The translations under genes and the position numbers were made by a program. A stretch of DNA of 64,000 bases, taken from Halomonas sp. GT (GTDB taxonomy: Bacteria; Pseudomonadota; Gammaproteobacteria; Pseudomonadales; Halomonadaceae). The notes beneath the pieces are model-generated. The model was not told where the DNA came from. It searched no databases and was given only the letters and a program-made list of their open reading frames with translations. Location: the NCBI RefSeq assembly GCF_002082565.1, contig NZ_CP020562.1, forward strand, positions 1,736,001 to 1,800,000, read 5' to 3'. Every line of letters begins with the position of its first letter. The first letter of the stretch is position 1. Of the stretch, positions 1 through 9,744 are shown piece after piece.

Positions 1-1268
1 CAGTATTAAGCCCAGAAGAAATGGACAAGGTTCAAGAGGGTGACATCCTGGTAACAGACATGACCGACCCCGATTGGGAGCCGATCATGAAACGTGCGTC
101 AGCGATTGTTACTAATCGAGGTGGACGAACCTGTCACGCGGCCATTATTGCGCGGGAACTGGGTATCCCAGCGGTAGTTGGTTGCGGGGATGCAACCACT
201 CAGCTTAAAGAAGGTATTGATGTTACGGTGTCCTGTGCCGAAGGCGACACTGGGCACGTATATGAAGGGCTTCTGGCATTCGACTGTAAGGTTTCAAGTG
301 TCGATGCGATGCCGGAAATCCCCTTTAAGATTATGATGAACGTTGGTAACCCAGACCGTGCATTTGGCTTTGCTGGCTTGCCCCACGCTGGGGTTGGCCT
401 TGCTAGGCTCGAATTCATTATTAATCGTATGATCGGTGTACACCCTAAAGCGCTGTTGGATTACGACACGCTGCCGGCTGATCTTCAGCAGGTCATCGAT
501 TTGCGCACCGCCGGTTACGATGATCCTGTCAGTTTCTATGTTGATAAGCTGGTCGAAGGAATCTCAACCCTGGCCGCTGCTTTCCATCCTCAGCGAGTGA
601 TCGTAAGGCTCTCTGATTTTAAATCAAATGAGTACGAAAACCTCATTGGCGGCAAGCTTTATGAGCCCGGTGAAGAGAACCCAATGCTTGGCTTCAGAGG
701 AGCCTCGCGTTATATCTCGGATGCCTTTAGGCCTTGTTTTGAACTTGAGTGCCGAGCGCTTAAGCGGGTTCGTGAAGAAATGGGCTTTGATAACGTAGAA
801 ATTATGGTGCCCTTTGTTCGCACGACTGATGAAGCGCGCGAGGTCGTCGAGTTGTTAGCAGCTAACGGCTTGCCGCGGGGCGGTGAGTCTAATCCTGATG
901 GCTTAAAAGTTATCATGATGTGCGAGCTGCCAGCTAACGCGCTACTGGCTGATGAGTTCCTCGAGTATTTTGATGGTTTCTCTATTGGTTCTAACGATTT
1001 GACCCAGCTGACGCTTGGTCTTGATCGTGACTCGGGTATCGTTGCGCATCTGTTTGATGAACGAAATCCAGCGGTGAAAAAGTTGCTAGCAATGGCTATC
1101 AAGGCATGTAAAGCACAAGGCAAGTATGTGGGCATTTGTGGTCAAGGCCCTTCTGATCATCCGGATTTGGCCAAGTGGTTAATGGAACAGGGAATTGATT
1201 CTGTCTCTTTAAACCCAGATGCAGTGCTTGAAACCTGGTTTATGCTGGCGGGTGAAACCATCGAGTAA
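1..1268 (+). CDS. ppsA: Phosphoenolpyruvate synthase, C-terminal part (5' end outside window)
   Basis: PEP synthase converts pyruvate and ATP to PEP, AMP and phosphate at the start of gluconeogenesis. The reading frame is open from the first bases of the window (first full codon at position 3) and ends at TAA 1266-1268. About 420 residues are present, roughly the C-terminal half of a protein of about 790. Visible are the swivelling phosphohistidine domain with the [12 protein letters not shown] motif (catalytic His) and the PEP-binding TIM-barrel domain, ending in the GICGQGPSD segment with the conserved active-site Cys. The start codon lies upstream of the window; the ATG at 21 is internal. 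A hairpin terminator follows at 1372. Confidence 0.95.
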   Translation, partial: VLSPEEMDKVQEGDILVTDMTDPDWEPIMKRASAIVTNRGGRTCHAAIIARELGIPAVVGCGDATTQLKEGIDVTVSCAEGDTGHVYEGLLAFDCKVSSVDAMPEIPFKIMMNVGNPDRAFGFAGLPHAGVGLARLEFIINRMIGVHPKALLDYDTLPADLQQVIDLRTAGYDDPVSFYVDKLVEGISTLAAAFHPQRVIVRLSDFKSNEYENLIGGKLYEPGEENPMLGFRGASRYISDAFRPCFELECRALKRVREEMGFDNVEIMVPFVRTTDEAREVVELLAANGLPRGGESNPDGLKVIMMCELPANALLADEFLEYFDGFSIGSNDLTQLTLGLDRDSGIVAHLFDERNPAVKKLLAMAIKACKAQGKYVGICGQGPSDHPDLAKWLMEQGIDSVSLNPDAVLETWFMLAGETIE

Positions 1269-1371
1269 TGCTGTCTCAAAGTCCTGTCTAACAGGGCTAG
1301 CTCACAGGACTAGCTCAGAATGCCAGCCCACAACACCAGTGAGAGGCATCGTGGGTTTAGTTGCTTATCTT

Positions 1372-1404
1372 CGCCCGGCCATTGTGCCGGGCGACTGCGT
1401 TTTA
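1372..1404 (+). terminator. Rho-independent terminator after ppsA
   Basis: An 8-bp GC-rich stem, CGCCCGGC (1372-1379) with GCCGGGCG (1386-1393), encloses a 6-nt loop. A short T run (1400-1403) follows a few bases later. It lies between ppsA and ggt, on the sense side of ppsA. Confidence 0.6.
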
Positions 1405-1485
1405 TAGGCTACGCTGTGGTTGATATCGAGTGCTGAAGCGTCGTGAGGGTCATGTGCGCTAGTCACTGTCGTTGGAGAGAAAAGC

Positions 1486-3273
1486 ATGTTGCCAAAACGG
1501 GTTTTAACGCTAACGGGCTTAATGTTAGTGCCTCTATATAGTTGGGGATTTAGCTATGAAGCGCCCTCTATTACTCCCGAAGTGGGGACTGGTTTTGAAG
1601 AGAAGCCTGGCTGGGAGGCTTCAACATTTGCGGTAGCAGCGGCAAATCCGTTGGCAACCGATGCCGGTTATCAGGTGTTGAAAGCAGGTGGCAACGCCAT
1701 TGATGCTGCAGTAGCGGTGCAAATGGTGCTAACGCTCGTGGAGCCACAGTCGAGTGGTATTGGCGGTGGCGCCTTTTTAATGCACTACGATGGTCGTGAC
1801 GTTCAGGCTTATGATGGCCGAGAAACTGCACCAGCGGCAGTGACCGGCGAGCTATTTATTGAGGACGGTGAGCCACTTGATTTTGCCGACGCAGTGGCAA
1901 GTGGTTTATCTGTTGGGGTGCCTGGAACTGTACGTATGTTAGAAATGGTTCACTCAGAACATGGCCAGCTGCCATGGAAAGACCTTTTAGCGCCCGCCAT
2001 TACCCTTGCAGAAGAAGGCTTTGGAGTAAGCCAACGATTGCATACAAGTTTAGCCAACGACAAAGATTTACGTGAAAACGCGCTCGCGAGCGACTTTTAC
2101 TATGCCGATGGTGGAGAGCCGATAGCCGTTGGTGAAACGCTTAAAAACCCTTCGTTGGCCGCTATTTTGCGCCGGATTGCTGAAGAGGGTAGTGCAGCAC
2201 TCTATGAAGGAGACATCGCTCAAGATCTTGTGGAGCGTGTTCAATCTCATCCGGTACGCCCAGGTGTGCTGTCGTTAGATGATTTGAGTACCTATGCGGC
2301 GCTGGAAAGGGAGCCACTGTGTACGCCTTGGCAGCAATGGGAAGTTTGTGGCTTTCCTCCACCCTCGTCGGGGCACTTAACGGTCATGCAAATTTTGGGC
2401 ATGTTGGAGCAGCAGCCATTACTTGAAGCGCCTTTAGAGAATGGTGTGAGTAGCAGTGGTTGGCTACACCAGTTTTTAGAGGCGTCTCGCCTAGCATTTG
2501 CAGACCGTGGACGCTATATCGGCGACCCAGACTTTGTTGAGGCGCCGGGGGGAGATTGGTCACTCATGCTGGCGCCGGATTACTTAGCTAACAGAAGTGC
2601 CTTAATTGATGAGCAGAGCATGGGAGATAACGCTAAACCTGGTAATCCTGGTGAGCTCTCCGTTAGCTTTGCAAGCCAACCTGATCAGCCTGAGTATGGT
2701 ACCAGCCACATTAGTATTGTGGATGCTGAGGGCAATGCAATTGCGATGACTACCACGATAGAGCAAGCATTCGGTTCACGTATTTTGGCTGATGGTGGAA
2801 CCGGGATGGCGGGTGGTTATTTGCTGAATAACGAGCTGACAGATTTCTCATTTGTACCGGAGGTCGATGGTGAGCCCGTTGCTAACCGTGTTGAACCAGG
2901 CAAGCGTCCTCGTTCAAGCATGAGCCCAACCTTAGTATTTGATCAAGAAAGTGGCGAGTTGGTTGCAAGCTTAGGGTCACCAGGTGGTGCAGCCATTATT
3001 CATTACACTGCTCGTACACTGCTGGCCATGCGCGACTGGGGACTAAATGCACAAGAAGCGCTGAATCTACCTCACGCCATTACACTGGGTGGTGATGTGT
3101 TTATTGAGGAGGGGCGCTTCCCTGACGATACTATTGAGGCACTCCGAGAGCGTGGGCATACCGTCAACGAACGTGAGCTTACCAGCGGGCTGCAAGCTAT
3201 TATGCGCCTGGAAGACGGCAGCTTATTTGGCGGTGCTGATCCGCGTCGGGAAGGCATTGTTATGGGCGATTGA
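1486..3273 (+). CDS. ggt: Gamma-glutamyltranspeptidase
   Basis: Cleaves gamma-glutamyl bonds (for example glutathione) or transfers the gamma-glutamyl group; normally periplasmic. The 595 residues match the family length. An N-terminal hydrophobic stretch (about residues 5-22) looks like a signal peptide. The protein is made as one chain that self-cleaves before a nucleophilic Thr. Here that residue is Thr406 (codon at 2701) in the context YGTSHIS, and the small-subunit signature GSPGGAAI is present near the C-terminus. The ATG at 1486 is preceded by GGAGAG. It stands alone between ppsA and the convergent phosphodiesterase gene, whose 3' end is 20 bp away. Confidence 0.95.
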   Translation: MLPKRVLTLTGLMLVPLYSWGFSYEAPSITPEVGTGFEEKPGWEASTFAVAAANPLATDAGYQVLKAGGNAIDAAVAVQMVLTLVEPQSSGIGGGAFLMHYDGRDVQAYDGRETAPAAVTGELFIEDGEPLDFADAVASGLSVGVPGTVRMLEMVHSEHGQLPWKDLLAPAITLAEEGFGVSQRLHTSLANDKDLRENALASDFYYADGGEPIAVGETLKNPSLAAILRRIAEEGSAALYEGDIAQDLVERVQSHPVRPGVLSLDDLSTYAALEREPLCTPWQQWEVCGFPPPSSGHLTVMQILGMLEQQPLLEAPLENGVSSSGWLHQFLEASRLAFADRGRYIGDPDFVEAPGGDWSLMLAPDYLANRSALIDEQSMGDNAKPGNPGELSVSFASQPDQPEYGTSHISIVDAEGNAIAMTTTIEQAFGSRILADGGTGMAGGYLLNNELTDFSFVPEVDGEPVANRVEPGKRPRSSMSPTLVFDQESGELVASLGSPGGAAIIHYTARTLLAMRDWGLNAQEALNLPHAITLGGDVFIEEGRFPDDTIEALRERGHTVNERELTSGLQAIMRLEDGSLFGGADPRREGIVMGD

Positions 3274-3293
3274 GTCTCGTAGAGAGGGCTTTG

Positions 3294-5180
3294 CTATTGG
3301 CGTAGCCAGTTGCGTAACTTTACTAGCATTAGACCGCCGTCGCTCAGCGCACGGCGGTCTTCTATTAGCTCGCTCAAACGATCTGGATAGTCGGTGATTA
3401 TCGCATCAACACCAAGGTCTATCAGAGTCGACATGCGCGTTCGGTCATTAACTGTCCAGGCATGTATTTCGTAGTTATAAAGCGCAGCCAATCGAACTTC
3501 ATGTGGTGTGATGCGATTATGGCGAAGGCCTAAAGCATCAAATTGGCGTCGATCCAATGTGCCAGCTAAGATTAGCTGGGCGAGTAAGGTAACGCGTAAT
3601 TCTGGTGCTTGCTGCTTTAAAAAGGTAACCATACTTGGTGACATGGTCGCCATACGCATTTCCAAAAATACATTCGGAAACCCGCAATTTGCGTTTGCAT
3701 TGAGTGCGTTATCCTGGGTTGCCCAGCAGCGGTAACGAGTGTCGCTTTCTGCCTCAAGCGTTGCTAATACAGCGCGAGCGAGTTTCTCTTCGTCGCCCGG
3801 AGAGGGCTTCATGTCAATCATTAAGCCTGCGCGTCCTCTCACGAGCGCCAAAGCATCATCCAAACCGGCAATTCTCTCGTTTTGAAAAGCATCGCCAAAC
3901 CAGCTGCCAACATCAACTTGGCTCAACTCTGCTCGAGTGAGTGAGTCAAATTCTCGCCGATCGCCTGTTAGTCGGGCCAAGCTACGGTCATGATAAAGAA
4001 GCACTTGGTTATCAGCGCTCAGGCGAACATCCAACTCTATGGCATCGGCACCGTCTTCAAGCGCTTGTCTTATTGCGGATAAGGTATTCTCAGGTGCTAC
4101 CATTGAACTGCCACGGTGTGCGATGACCGCTACGTTATCGCGTATTTCAAAGCTATTGAGAATCCACCAAGCTTGTAGCCCCGCCAATAGCAGTACGCTT
4201 AGCTCAATCGCCCACGCAAGGCGGCCTGGATGGGCGTTTTCTGATCGAGGTGAAGGGCGAGTCTCTCGAAAAGCCAGTTGTAAGTAAAGGCACGCTGACA
4301 GGAGGGCATTAGTGGCAATGCCTAAGAATGTAATGGTTAACGTAACGAGTACGTAACTGGTTAAATAAGCCAACATTGCTGGAATCAGCACAGCATTATG
4401 TTCGGGTAGCCCCCATAACAGAGGCGTCACGACACTATCAAATAGCCATGTAGAGATAATCGGTAGGCTGATAATAACGATCAGCAGTGACAAAACCGCC
4501 ACACCAATTGAACGATGCCAGCCGCGTGTTAAGCGCACGCTACGCTTAAGCGCTTGTAAAGGAGAGCAGTTGTCCAACGCTACTAACGGTAGCGCTAGTA
4601 ACCAACGCAGATATAGCCATGCGGCAAGCCCAAGCCAGATAATCAGTAATGGCAGTGAGCAAGCAATAAAATACCAAAGCGAGGCTGGACGAGCTTGTTG
4701 TAAATAGTAAGGATCTATACCGCTTAACCACACATCATAAAGCCACGTTAAGCCCATCATAAAAGGGGCTAGGAGTAGCAAGTGGGAGCCCACCTGAAGA
4801 ATTACCAGGCATGCGAGTGCTGGTAAGCGACGGGTACTCAACCAAAGCGCTTCAAAGGCGAGTCGATAGTGGTTATCTTTAGGTCTGACGGCCACCAGCA
4901 GCATGCCCGCTTGTTGCCAATAAATCAGTAAGAATGCAAAACCAAGGCCCACGAGCATTGCAATTAACCCCAGTGGACTAAAAAGCAGTGCAATCAGTGC
5001 ATCATTGGTTACCACTGCTCGATTGAGCTGCGCTAGTAACGCCCTTGAGACCCATGCAATCATTGGCACTAAAAGAGCAGAGGCTAACAGCGTAAAGAGC
5101 AAGTGATAGGCAATGAGAGGACGAAGATGGTCGCGAAGAGTTCGAAGTAGGGTGTAGCCCAATTGGTTTAGCGGCTGCAT
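3294..5180 (-). CDS. Glycerophosphodiester phosphodiesterase with N-terminal membrane domain
   Basis: Predicted to hydrolyse glycerophosphodiesters to glycerol-3-phosphate and an alcohol. About 628 residues. The first ~340 hold several hydrophobic segments, as in the membrane domain of GlpQ-like proteins of the YhdW/GDPD type. The C-terminal ~250 residues are a GDPD TIM barrel with IAHRGSSMVAPENTL, then ELDVRLSADNQ and LYHDRSL, which supply the catalytic His/Glu/Asp set. The start is uncertain: ATG at 5180 or an in-frame GTG at 5186, neither with a clear ribosome site. It follows rraA on the same strand after about 67 bp and may be co-transcribed. A hairpin overlaps its last codons. Confidence 0.9.
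   Translation of the reverse strand: MQPLNQLGYTLLRTLRDHLRPLIAYHLLFTLLASALLVPMIAWVSRALLAQLNRAVVTNDALIALLFSPLGLIAMLVGLGFAFLLIYWQQAGMLLVAVRPKDNHYRLAFEALWLSTRRLPALACLVILQVGSHLLLLAPFMMGLTWLYDVWLSGIDPYYLQQARPASLWYFIACSLPLLIIWLGLAAWLYLRWLLALPLVALDNCSPLQALKRSVRLTRGWHRSIGVAVLSLLIVIISLPIISTWLFDSVVTPLLWGLPEHNAVLIPAMLAYLTSYVLVTLTITFLGIATNALLSACLYLQLAFRETRPSPRSENAHPGRLAWAIELSVLLLAGLQAWWILNSFEIRDNVAVIAHRGSSMVAPENTLSAIRQALEDGADAIELDVRLSADNQVLLYHDRSLARLTGDRREFDSLTRAELSQVDVGSWFGDAFQNERIAGLDDALALVRGRAGLMIDMKPSPGDEEKLARAVLATLEAESDTRYRCWATQDNALNANANCGFPNVFLEMRMATMSPSMVTFLKQQAPELRVTLLAQLILAGTLDRRQFDALGLRHNRITPHEVRLAALYNYEIHAWTVNDRTRMSTLIDLGVDAIITDYPDRLSELIEDRRALSDGGLMLVKLRNWLRQ
3331..3360. terminator. Perfect inverted repeat inside the gdpD 3' end, possible ggt terminator
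   Basis: AGACCGCCGT (3331-3340) and ACGGCGGTCT (3351-3360) form a perfect 10-bp stem around a 10-nt spacer. It sits 58 bp past the ggt stop but inside the last codons of the convergent phosphodiesterase gene. A short T-rich stretch follows on the + strand. Terminator function is inferred; the T-tract is weak. Confidence 0.4.
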
Positions 5181-5247
5181 GGTCACAATTTTGTCAGAGT
5201 TGAATTACCAGGGTGGCACTGCGCGCCACACCTGGCAAGCCCTTGTC

Positions 5248-5742
5248 TCAGGAAAGCTCAAGCGGTTTTTCGGCGATAATAATGCCGTTGTTATCTGCGT
5301 AAAGCCATTGTCCCGGATGTAGCGTGACGCCTGCAAATGTAACTGGGATATCACGGAGTCCTTCGCCGCGCTTTTCGCTTTTGCGTGGGTGATTACCTAA
5401 TGCTTGAACGCCAAGTGGTAGTGTGACAAGAATATCCACGTCTCGCACACAGCCGTACATCACCACACCTGCCCATCCATTTTTAGCAGCTTGTTCGGCG
5501 AGCATATCACCAAGCATGGCACAGCGGTGTGACCCGCCAGCATCCACAACCAGCACTGCACCATCACCAGGTTCGGCAACGGCTTGCTTAACCATTGAGT
5601 TGTCTTCAAAACACTTAACGGTGCGGATAGGGCCATAAAAACTGTCGATGCCACCATAGTTGGCAAACATCGGTTCTAGTACTGTCACGTCAGGGTACGC
5701 ATCACATAAATCTGGTGTGACAACAGGGGTAGCATATGTCAT
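5248..5742 (-). CDS. rraA: Ribonuclease E activity regulator RraA family protein
   Basis: RraA binds RNase E and inhibits mRNA decay in E. coli. Related proteins in the same fold act as HMG/oxaloacetate aldolases, so the biochemical role cannot be fixed from sequence alone. The 164 residues equal the family length. Conserved features include the [13 protein letters not shown] segment, GCVRDVD and the C-terminal DNNGIII. The ATG at 5742 has a good AGGAG ribosome site. It lies between acnB (separated by acnB's terminator) and the phosphodiesterase gene on the same strand. Confidence 0.88.
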   Translation of the reverse strand: MTYATPVVTPDLCDAYPDVTVLEPMFANYGGIDSFYGPIRTVKCFEDNSMVKQAVAEPGDGAVLVVDAGGSHRCAMLGDMLAEQAAKNGWAGVVMYGCVRDVDILVTLPLGVQALGNHPRKSEKRGEGLRDIPVTFAGVTLHPGQWLYADNNGIIIAEKPLELS

Positions 5743-5812
5743 TACACACTCCTATGAAGCATTGTCTTAAAATTAGCCCATGAAGACCAATTGATGAAAG
5801 TCAGACGGCCAT

Positions 5813-5849
5813 AAAAAAACGCCCCAACCTACAAGTAGGTTGGGGCGTT
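5813..5849 (-). terminator. Strong Rho-independent terminator of acnB
   Basis: A 15-bp perfect stem (5818-5832 with 5835-5849) with an AA spacer is followed on the minus strand by an uninterrupted run of seven T (complement of A 5813-5819, partly shared with the stem). It lies about 85 bp past the acnB stop. This is one of the two clearest terminators in the window. Confidence 0.9.
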
Positions 5850-5932
5850 CGGTCATCGGCTCAAAAAGGTGACATTGTCATCCTTCTTGCGATGTTGCGA
5901 GCATCGGCGATAGGTTCGGTACTGCAAGAGCA

Positions 5933-8536
5933 TTAAGCTTCTTGAGCAACCGGAATCACGTTCGAGGCGATTTTTTGATACTCCTCGATTTCGTGGAAGT
6001 TCATGTAACGATATATTTCTCCAGCGAGTGCGTCAAATTCACTCATGTAACGCTGGTATTCTTCTACGGTTGGAAGGCGACCTTCCACAGCAGCTACGGC
6101 TGCGAGCTCCGCTGAGGCGAGGTATACATTTGCACCATCACCTAAGCGGTTCGGGAAATTACGTGTAGACGTAGACACAACGGTGCTTTTCGCTGCAACG
6201 CGTGCCTGGTTACCCATACACAGTGAACATCCCGGCATTTCCATACGGGCGCCAGCACGGCCATAAATGCCGTAGTAGCCTTCTTCGGTAAGCTGGTGCT
6301 GATCCATTTTGGTCGGCGGCGCTAGCCAAAGGCGCGTTTTCAAGCTGCCCGCAGGCTGTTTTTCAAGTAGTTTACCCGCTGCCCGGAAATGACCAATGTT
6401 GGTCATACAAGAGCCGATAAATACTTCATCAATTTTTTCGCCAGCAACATCTGATAGCAGACGAGCATCATCTGGATCATTGGGCGCACAAAGAACGGGC
6501 TCTTTTATTTCGCTCAAATCAATTTCGATGACTTCAGCATAATCTGCATCTTTGTCAGCACGCATCAGGCTTGGGTTCTCAAGCCATGCTTCCATACCTT
6601 CGATACGACGGCTGATAGTGCGTTCGTCACCGTAGCCATTCGCAATCATCCACTTTAACAGTGTGATGTTCGATTTAAGGTACTCAGTAACGCTTTCTTC
6701 GGACAGAGTGATTGTACAGCCTGCTGCACTGCGCTCTGCTGAGGCGTCAGAAAGTTCGAAAGCTTGTTCGACGGTTAGGTCTTCAAGGCCTTCAATTTCC
6801 AATACGCGACCAGAGAAAGCGTTCTTCTTGCCGGATTTCTCAACGGTAAGCAGGCCTTTCTTGATGGCATAAAGCGGAATGGCGTGAACCAGATCGCGCA
6901 GTGTAACACCCGGCTGGCGCTCACCCTTAAAGCGAACCAGCACGGATTCCGGCATGTCCAAAGGCATGACGCCAGTCGCGGCAGCAAACGCTACTAAACC
7001 AGAACCTGCCGGGAACGAAATGCCCAACGGGAAACGAGTGTGAGAGTCACCACCGGTGCCGACGGTGTCGGGCAGCAGCATCCGGTTCAGCCAGCTGTGG
7101 ATAATGCCGTCACCAGGGCGAAGAGAGACGCCGCCACGGTTCATGATGAAATCAGGCAGTGTGTGATGCGTATCCACATCGACAGGCTTTGGATAGGCTG
7201 CTGTGTGACAGAATGATTGCATGACCAAGTCGGCCTGGAAGCCAAGACATGCTAAGTCTTTCAACTCATCGCGGGTCATCGGCCCAGTCGTGTCCTGAGA
7301 GCCAACGGTGGTCATCTTCGGCTCGCAATACATGCCGGGGCGCACGCCATCCATGCCACATGCTTTACCCACCATTTTCTGAGCAAGAGTGAATCCCTTG
7401 CCAGTATCTATCGGTTGGTCTGGGAGGCGGAAAACATCAGAGGGCTCAAGACCCAGTGATTCACGCGCTTTACCTGTAAGGCCACGACCGATGATCAACG
7501 GTATGCGTCCACCAGCGCGCACTTCGTCAAGGATAAGCTGGGTTTTGAGCTCAAATGTTGTCAGTACCTCGTCGGTGCCGTGCTTGCACACTTTACCTTC
7601 ATAAGGATAGACATCAATGATATCGCCCATTTCCAGTTTGGAAACATCCATTTCTACCGGAAGTGCACCAGAGTCTTCCATTGTATTGAAGAAGATGGGC
7701 GCGATTTTTGCACCGAAACAGAAGCCGCCAGCGCGCTTGTTAGGCACGTAAGGAATGTCGTCGCCAAAGTACCAAAGAACAGAGTTAGTGGCAGATTTGC
7801 GAGAAGAGCCGGTGCCTACAACATCACCTACATAGGCAACGGGGAAGCCTTTCGCTTTGACGCTTTCAATTTGTTTCAGCGGGCCGGTTGTTCCTTGAAC
7901 TTCAGGCTCAATACCCTCGCGCTCGTTTTTGAGCATAGCGTTGGCATGCAGCGGGATGTCTGGGCGCGACCATGCATCAGGTGCTGGTGATAGATCGTCG
8001 GTATTGGTTTCACCGGGAACCTTGAAGACCGTTAATGTGATCTTCTCTTCCAGCGCAGGCTTGGAGAGGAACCACTCTGCATCAGCCCAGGACTGAATAA
8101 CGTCTTTGGCGACTGCATTCCCTTTTTTGGCACGCTCTTCAACGTCATGGAACGCATCAAACATGAGAAGGGTATGCTTGAGCTGTTCACCAGCTTCACG
8201 AGCAAGCTCTTCATTGTCTAATAGTTCGACCATGGAGACGATGTTGTACCCGCCCTGCATGGTGCCAAGAAGTTTAACGGCATGGATCTTATCGATCAGC
8301 GGAGAGGTTGCTTCACCTTTAGCAAGCGCGGTCAAGAAGCCTGCCTTTACATAGGCAGCTTCATCGACACCTGGGGGAACTCGATTAGTAATTAGATCAA
8401 GAATGAACTCTTCTTCACCTGCCGGCGGATTTTTAAGTAGCTCAATTAAGGCAGCAACTTGTTCTGCGTTCAGGGGCTTGGGCGGTACGCCCTCTGCAGC
8501 GCGTTCCTCGACATGTTGGCGGTAAGCTTCAAGCAC
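5933..8536 (-). CDS. acnB: Aconitate hydratase B
   Basis: TCA-cycle enzyme that isomerises citrate to isocitrate via cis-aconitate. In many proteobacteria it also serves in the methylcitrate cycle and as an RNA-binding protein when its cluster is lost. The 867 residues compare with 865 in E. coli, and the N-terminus aligns closely ([15 protein letters not shown]). The order is that of AcnB: HEAT-like domain, swivel domain, then the catalytic core. The iron-sulfur ligands are visible as a Cys in [11 protein letters not shown] and the CSLCMGNQ pair near the C-terminus. Translation starts at GTG 8536, supported by the E. coli alignment and a GAGAGG ribosome site. It is monocistronic with its own terminator. 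Confidence 0.97.
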   Translation of the reverse strand: MLEAYRQHVEERAAEGVPPKPLNAEQVAALIELLKNPPAGEEEFILDLITNRVPPGVDEAAYVKAGFLTALAKGEATSPLIDKIHAVKLLGTMQGGYNIVSMVELLDNEELAREAGEQLKHTLLMFDAFHDVEERAKKGNAVAKDVIQSWADAEWFLSKPALEEKITLTVFKVPGETNTDDLSPAPDAWSRPDIPLHANAMLKNEREGIEPEVQGTTGPLKQIESVKAKGFPVAYVGDVVGTGSSRKSATNSVLWYFGDDIPYVPNKRAGGFCFGAKIAPIFFNTMEDSGALPVEMDVSKLEMGDIIDVYPYEGKVCKHGTDEVLTTFELKTQLILDEVRAGGRIPLIIGRGLTGKARESLGLEPSDVFRLPDQPIDTGKGFTLAQKMVGKACGMDGVRPGMYCEPKMTTVGSQDTTGPMTRDELKDLACLGFQADLVMQSFCHTAAYPKPVDVDTHHTLPDFIMNRGGVSLRPGDGIIHSWLNRMLLPDTVGTGGDSHTRFPLGISFPAGSGLVAFAAATGVMPLDMPESVLVRFKGERQPGVTLRDLVHAIPLYAIKKGLLTVEKSGKKNAFSGRVLEIEGLEDLTVEQAFELSDASAERSAAGCTITLSEESVTEYLKSNITLLKWMIANGYGDERTISRRIEGMEAWLENPSLMRADKDADYAEVIEIDLSEIKEPVLCAPNDPDDARLLSDVAGEKIDEVFIGSCMTNIGHFRAAGKLLEKQPAGSLKTRLWLAPPTKMDQHQLTEEGYYGIYGRAGARMEMPGCSLCMGNQARVAAKSTVVSTSTRNFPNRLGDGANVYLASAELAAVAAVEGRLPTVEEYQRYMSEFDALAGEIYRYMNFHEIEEYQKIASNVIPVAQEA

Positions 8537-9057
8537 GTTGGGGCCCTCTCATCTTCTTAATGGTGACGAGCGCATACCCACACGGTATTGAGTATGTGCC
8601 CGGACACGTGACATACGCTTGACAAACAGCGTCTGGTGGATGAAATGGATTCTACGGGAAACTGTCGACAATGTTAAGACAGCAAGCTCTTGAGGGCCTT
8701 GTACTTTATGTTGAGGAGATGGCGCAAAGTTTCTTAACAACAAATTTTTTTCTTAATTAATCCAGTGGGTGGAAGTTTTTTACCGAACAGGCGTAATTGT
8801 GGGTGAGGGCACGTGTGATTATTGTGATGCCGCGTTACCATACTGTTTGACCATTTCGTCGTATCATGATCATTACGACAGTAAAATCGCGAGTATCGAA
8901 GTGTGGAGCTTCAATATAAGCGCAATTTTATATTAGTAATGTGCTATATAAAAAGTGCTGTTACAGCTTATTCAATGGCGATCGTAATGGCAGGGAACAG
9001 ACGCCAATGGCGTTTATATGTTGTACAATAGTGAGATAAGCGCTTGGTAATGGTGTT
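8537..9057. other. Divergent acnB-miaE intergenic region
   Basis: This 521-bp stretch separates two divergent genes and should hold the promoters of both. I see no convincing gene in it. The part from about 8740 to 8960 is clearly AT-rich. It contains an imperfect palindrome at 8858-8879 (arms GTCGTA and TACGAC around an ATGATCAT core). A TACAAT hexamer at 9024-9029, about 28 bp before the miaE start, could be a -10 element, but no good -35 hexamer sits at the right distance. Confidence 0.5.
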
Positions 9058-9714
9058 ATGTCGATACAATTAAATGCGTTACAACCCGTAGGTCATGCGC
9101 TCCAAGCGGATGATCTACTCCCGGAATGTCTTCATCAGTTTCTTGCTTGCCCAACGCCTGATGCTTGGTTGCAGTGGGCACTTGAACACCCTGAGACACT
9201 TCTTATTGACCACGCTCAGTGTGAAAAAAAAGCCGCTTCAACGGCAATGAGCCTGCTCTACCGTTATGTTGATCAGCCGTTACTGTTGAGCAAGATGTCG
9301 CAATTGGCGCGAGAAGAGCTGCTGCACTTTGAGCAGGTAGTCGGCTTAATGGAAAAACGGGGCGTGACGTATATGCATCTTACTGCGTCACGTTATGCCG
9401 AAGGCTTGCGTAAGCATTTGCGTAGCAATGACCCTGAACGCTTAATTGATGTGTTAATTATTGGTGCGCTCATTGAAGCACGCAGCTGCGAACGCTTTGC
9501 GCGATTAATACCTTATTTAGATGAAGAGCTTGCCAAGTTCTATCGCACGTTAGTGAAGTCAGAAGGTCGTCACTTTGAAGACTATTTGCTGTTAGCAAGA
9601 CAGCAGACAGCTGCATCAATAGACGACAGAATCGCCTTTTTTGTGGCGCGTGAAGCGGAGTTGATTACTTCGCCAGATACGGCTTTTCGTTTTCATAGCG
9701 GTGTGCCGGCTTGA
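9058..9714 (+). CDS. miaE: tRNA-(ms2io6A) hydroxylase
   Basis: Non-haem di-iron monooxygenase that hydroxylates the isopentenyl side chain of ms2i6A at position 37 of certain tRNAs. The 218 residues are close to the family length. The di-iron ligands are recognisable in two pairs of helices: Glu in AQCEKKAA, the EELLHFEQV ExxH motif, Glu in LIEARSCERF, and SEGRHFEDY with a second ExxH. The ATG at 9058 has only a weak ribosome site. The large BTAD regulator starts 30 bp downstream and may be in the same transcript. Confidence 0.93.
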   Translation: MSIQLNALQPVGHALQADDLLPECLHQFLACPTPDAWLQWALEHPETLLIDHAQCEKKAASTAMSLLYRYVDQPLLLSKMSQLAREELLHFEQVVGLMEKRGVTYMHLTASRYAEGLRKHLRSNDPERLIDVLIIGALIEARSCERFARLIPYLDEELAKFYRTLVKSEGRHFEDYLLLARQQTAASIDDRIAFFVAREAELITSPDTAFRFHSGVPA

Positions 9715-9744
9715 GCCACTGCTAGTCTAGGTAGGATATGTATC

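Noticed and set aside
8549-8743. 64-codon frame upstream of acnB
   Set aside because: No ribosome site, no recognisable features, and it lies in the expected promoter region.
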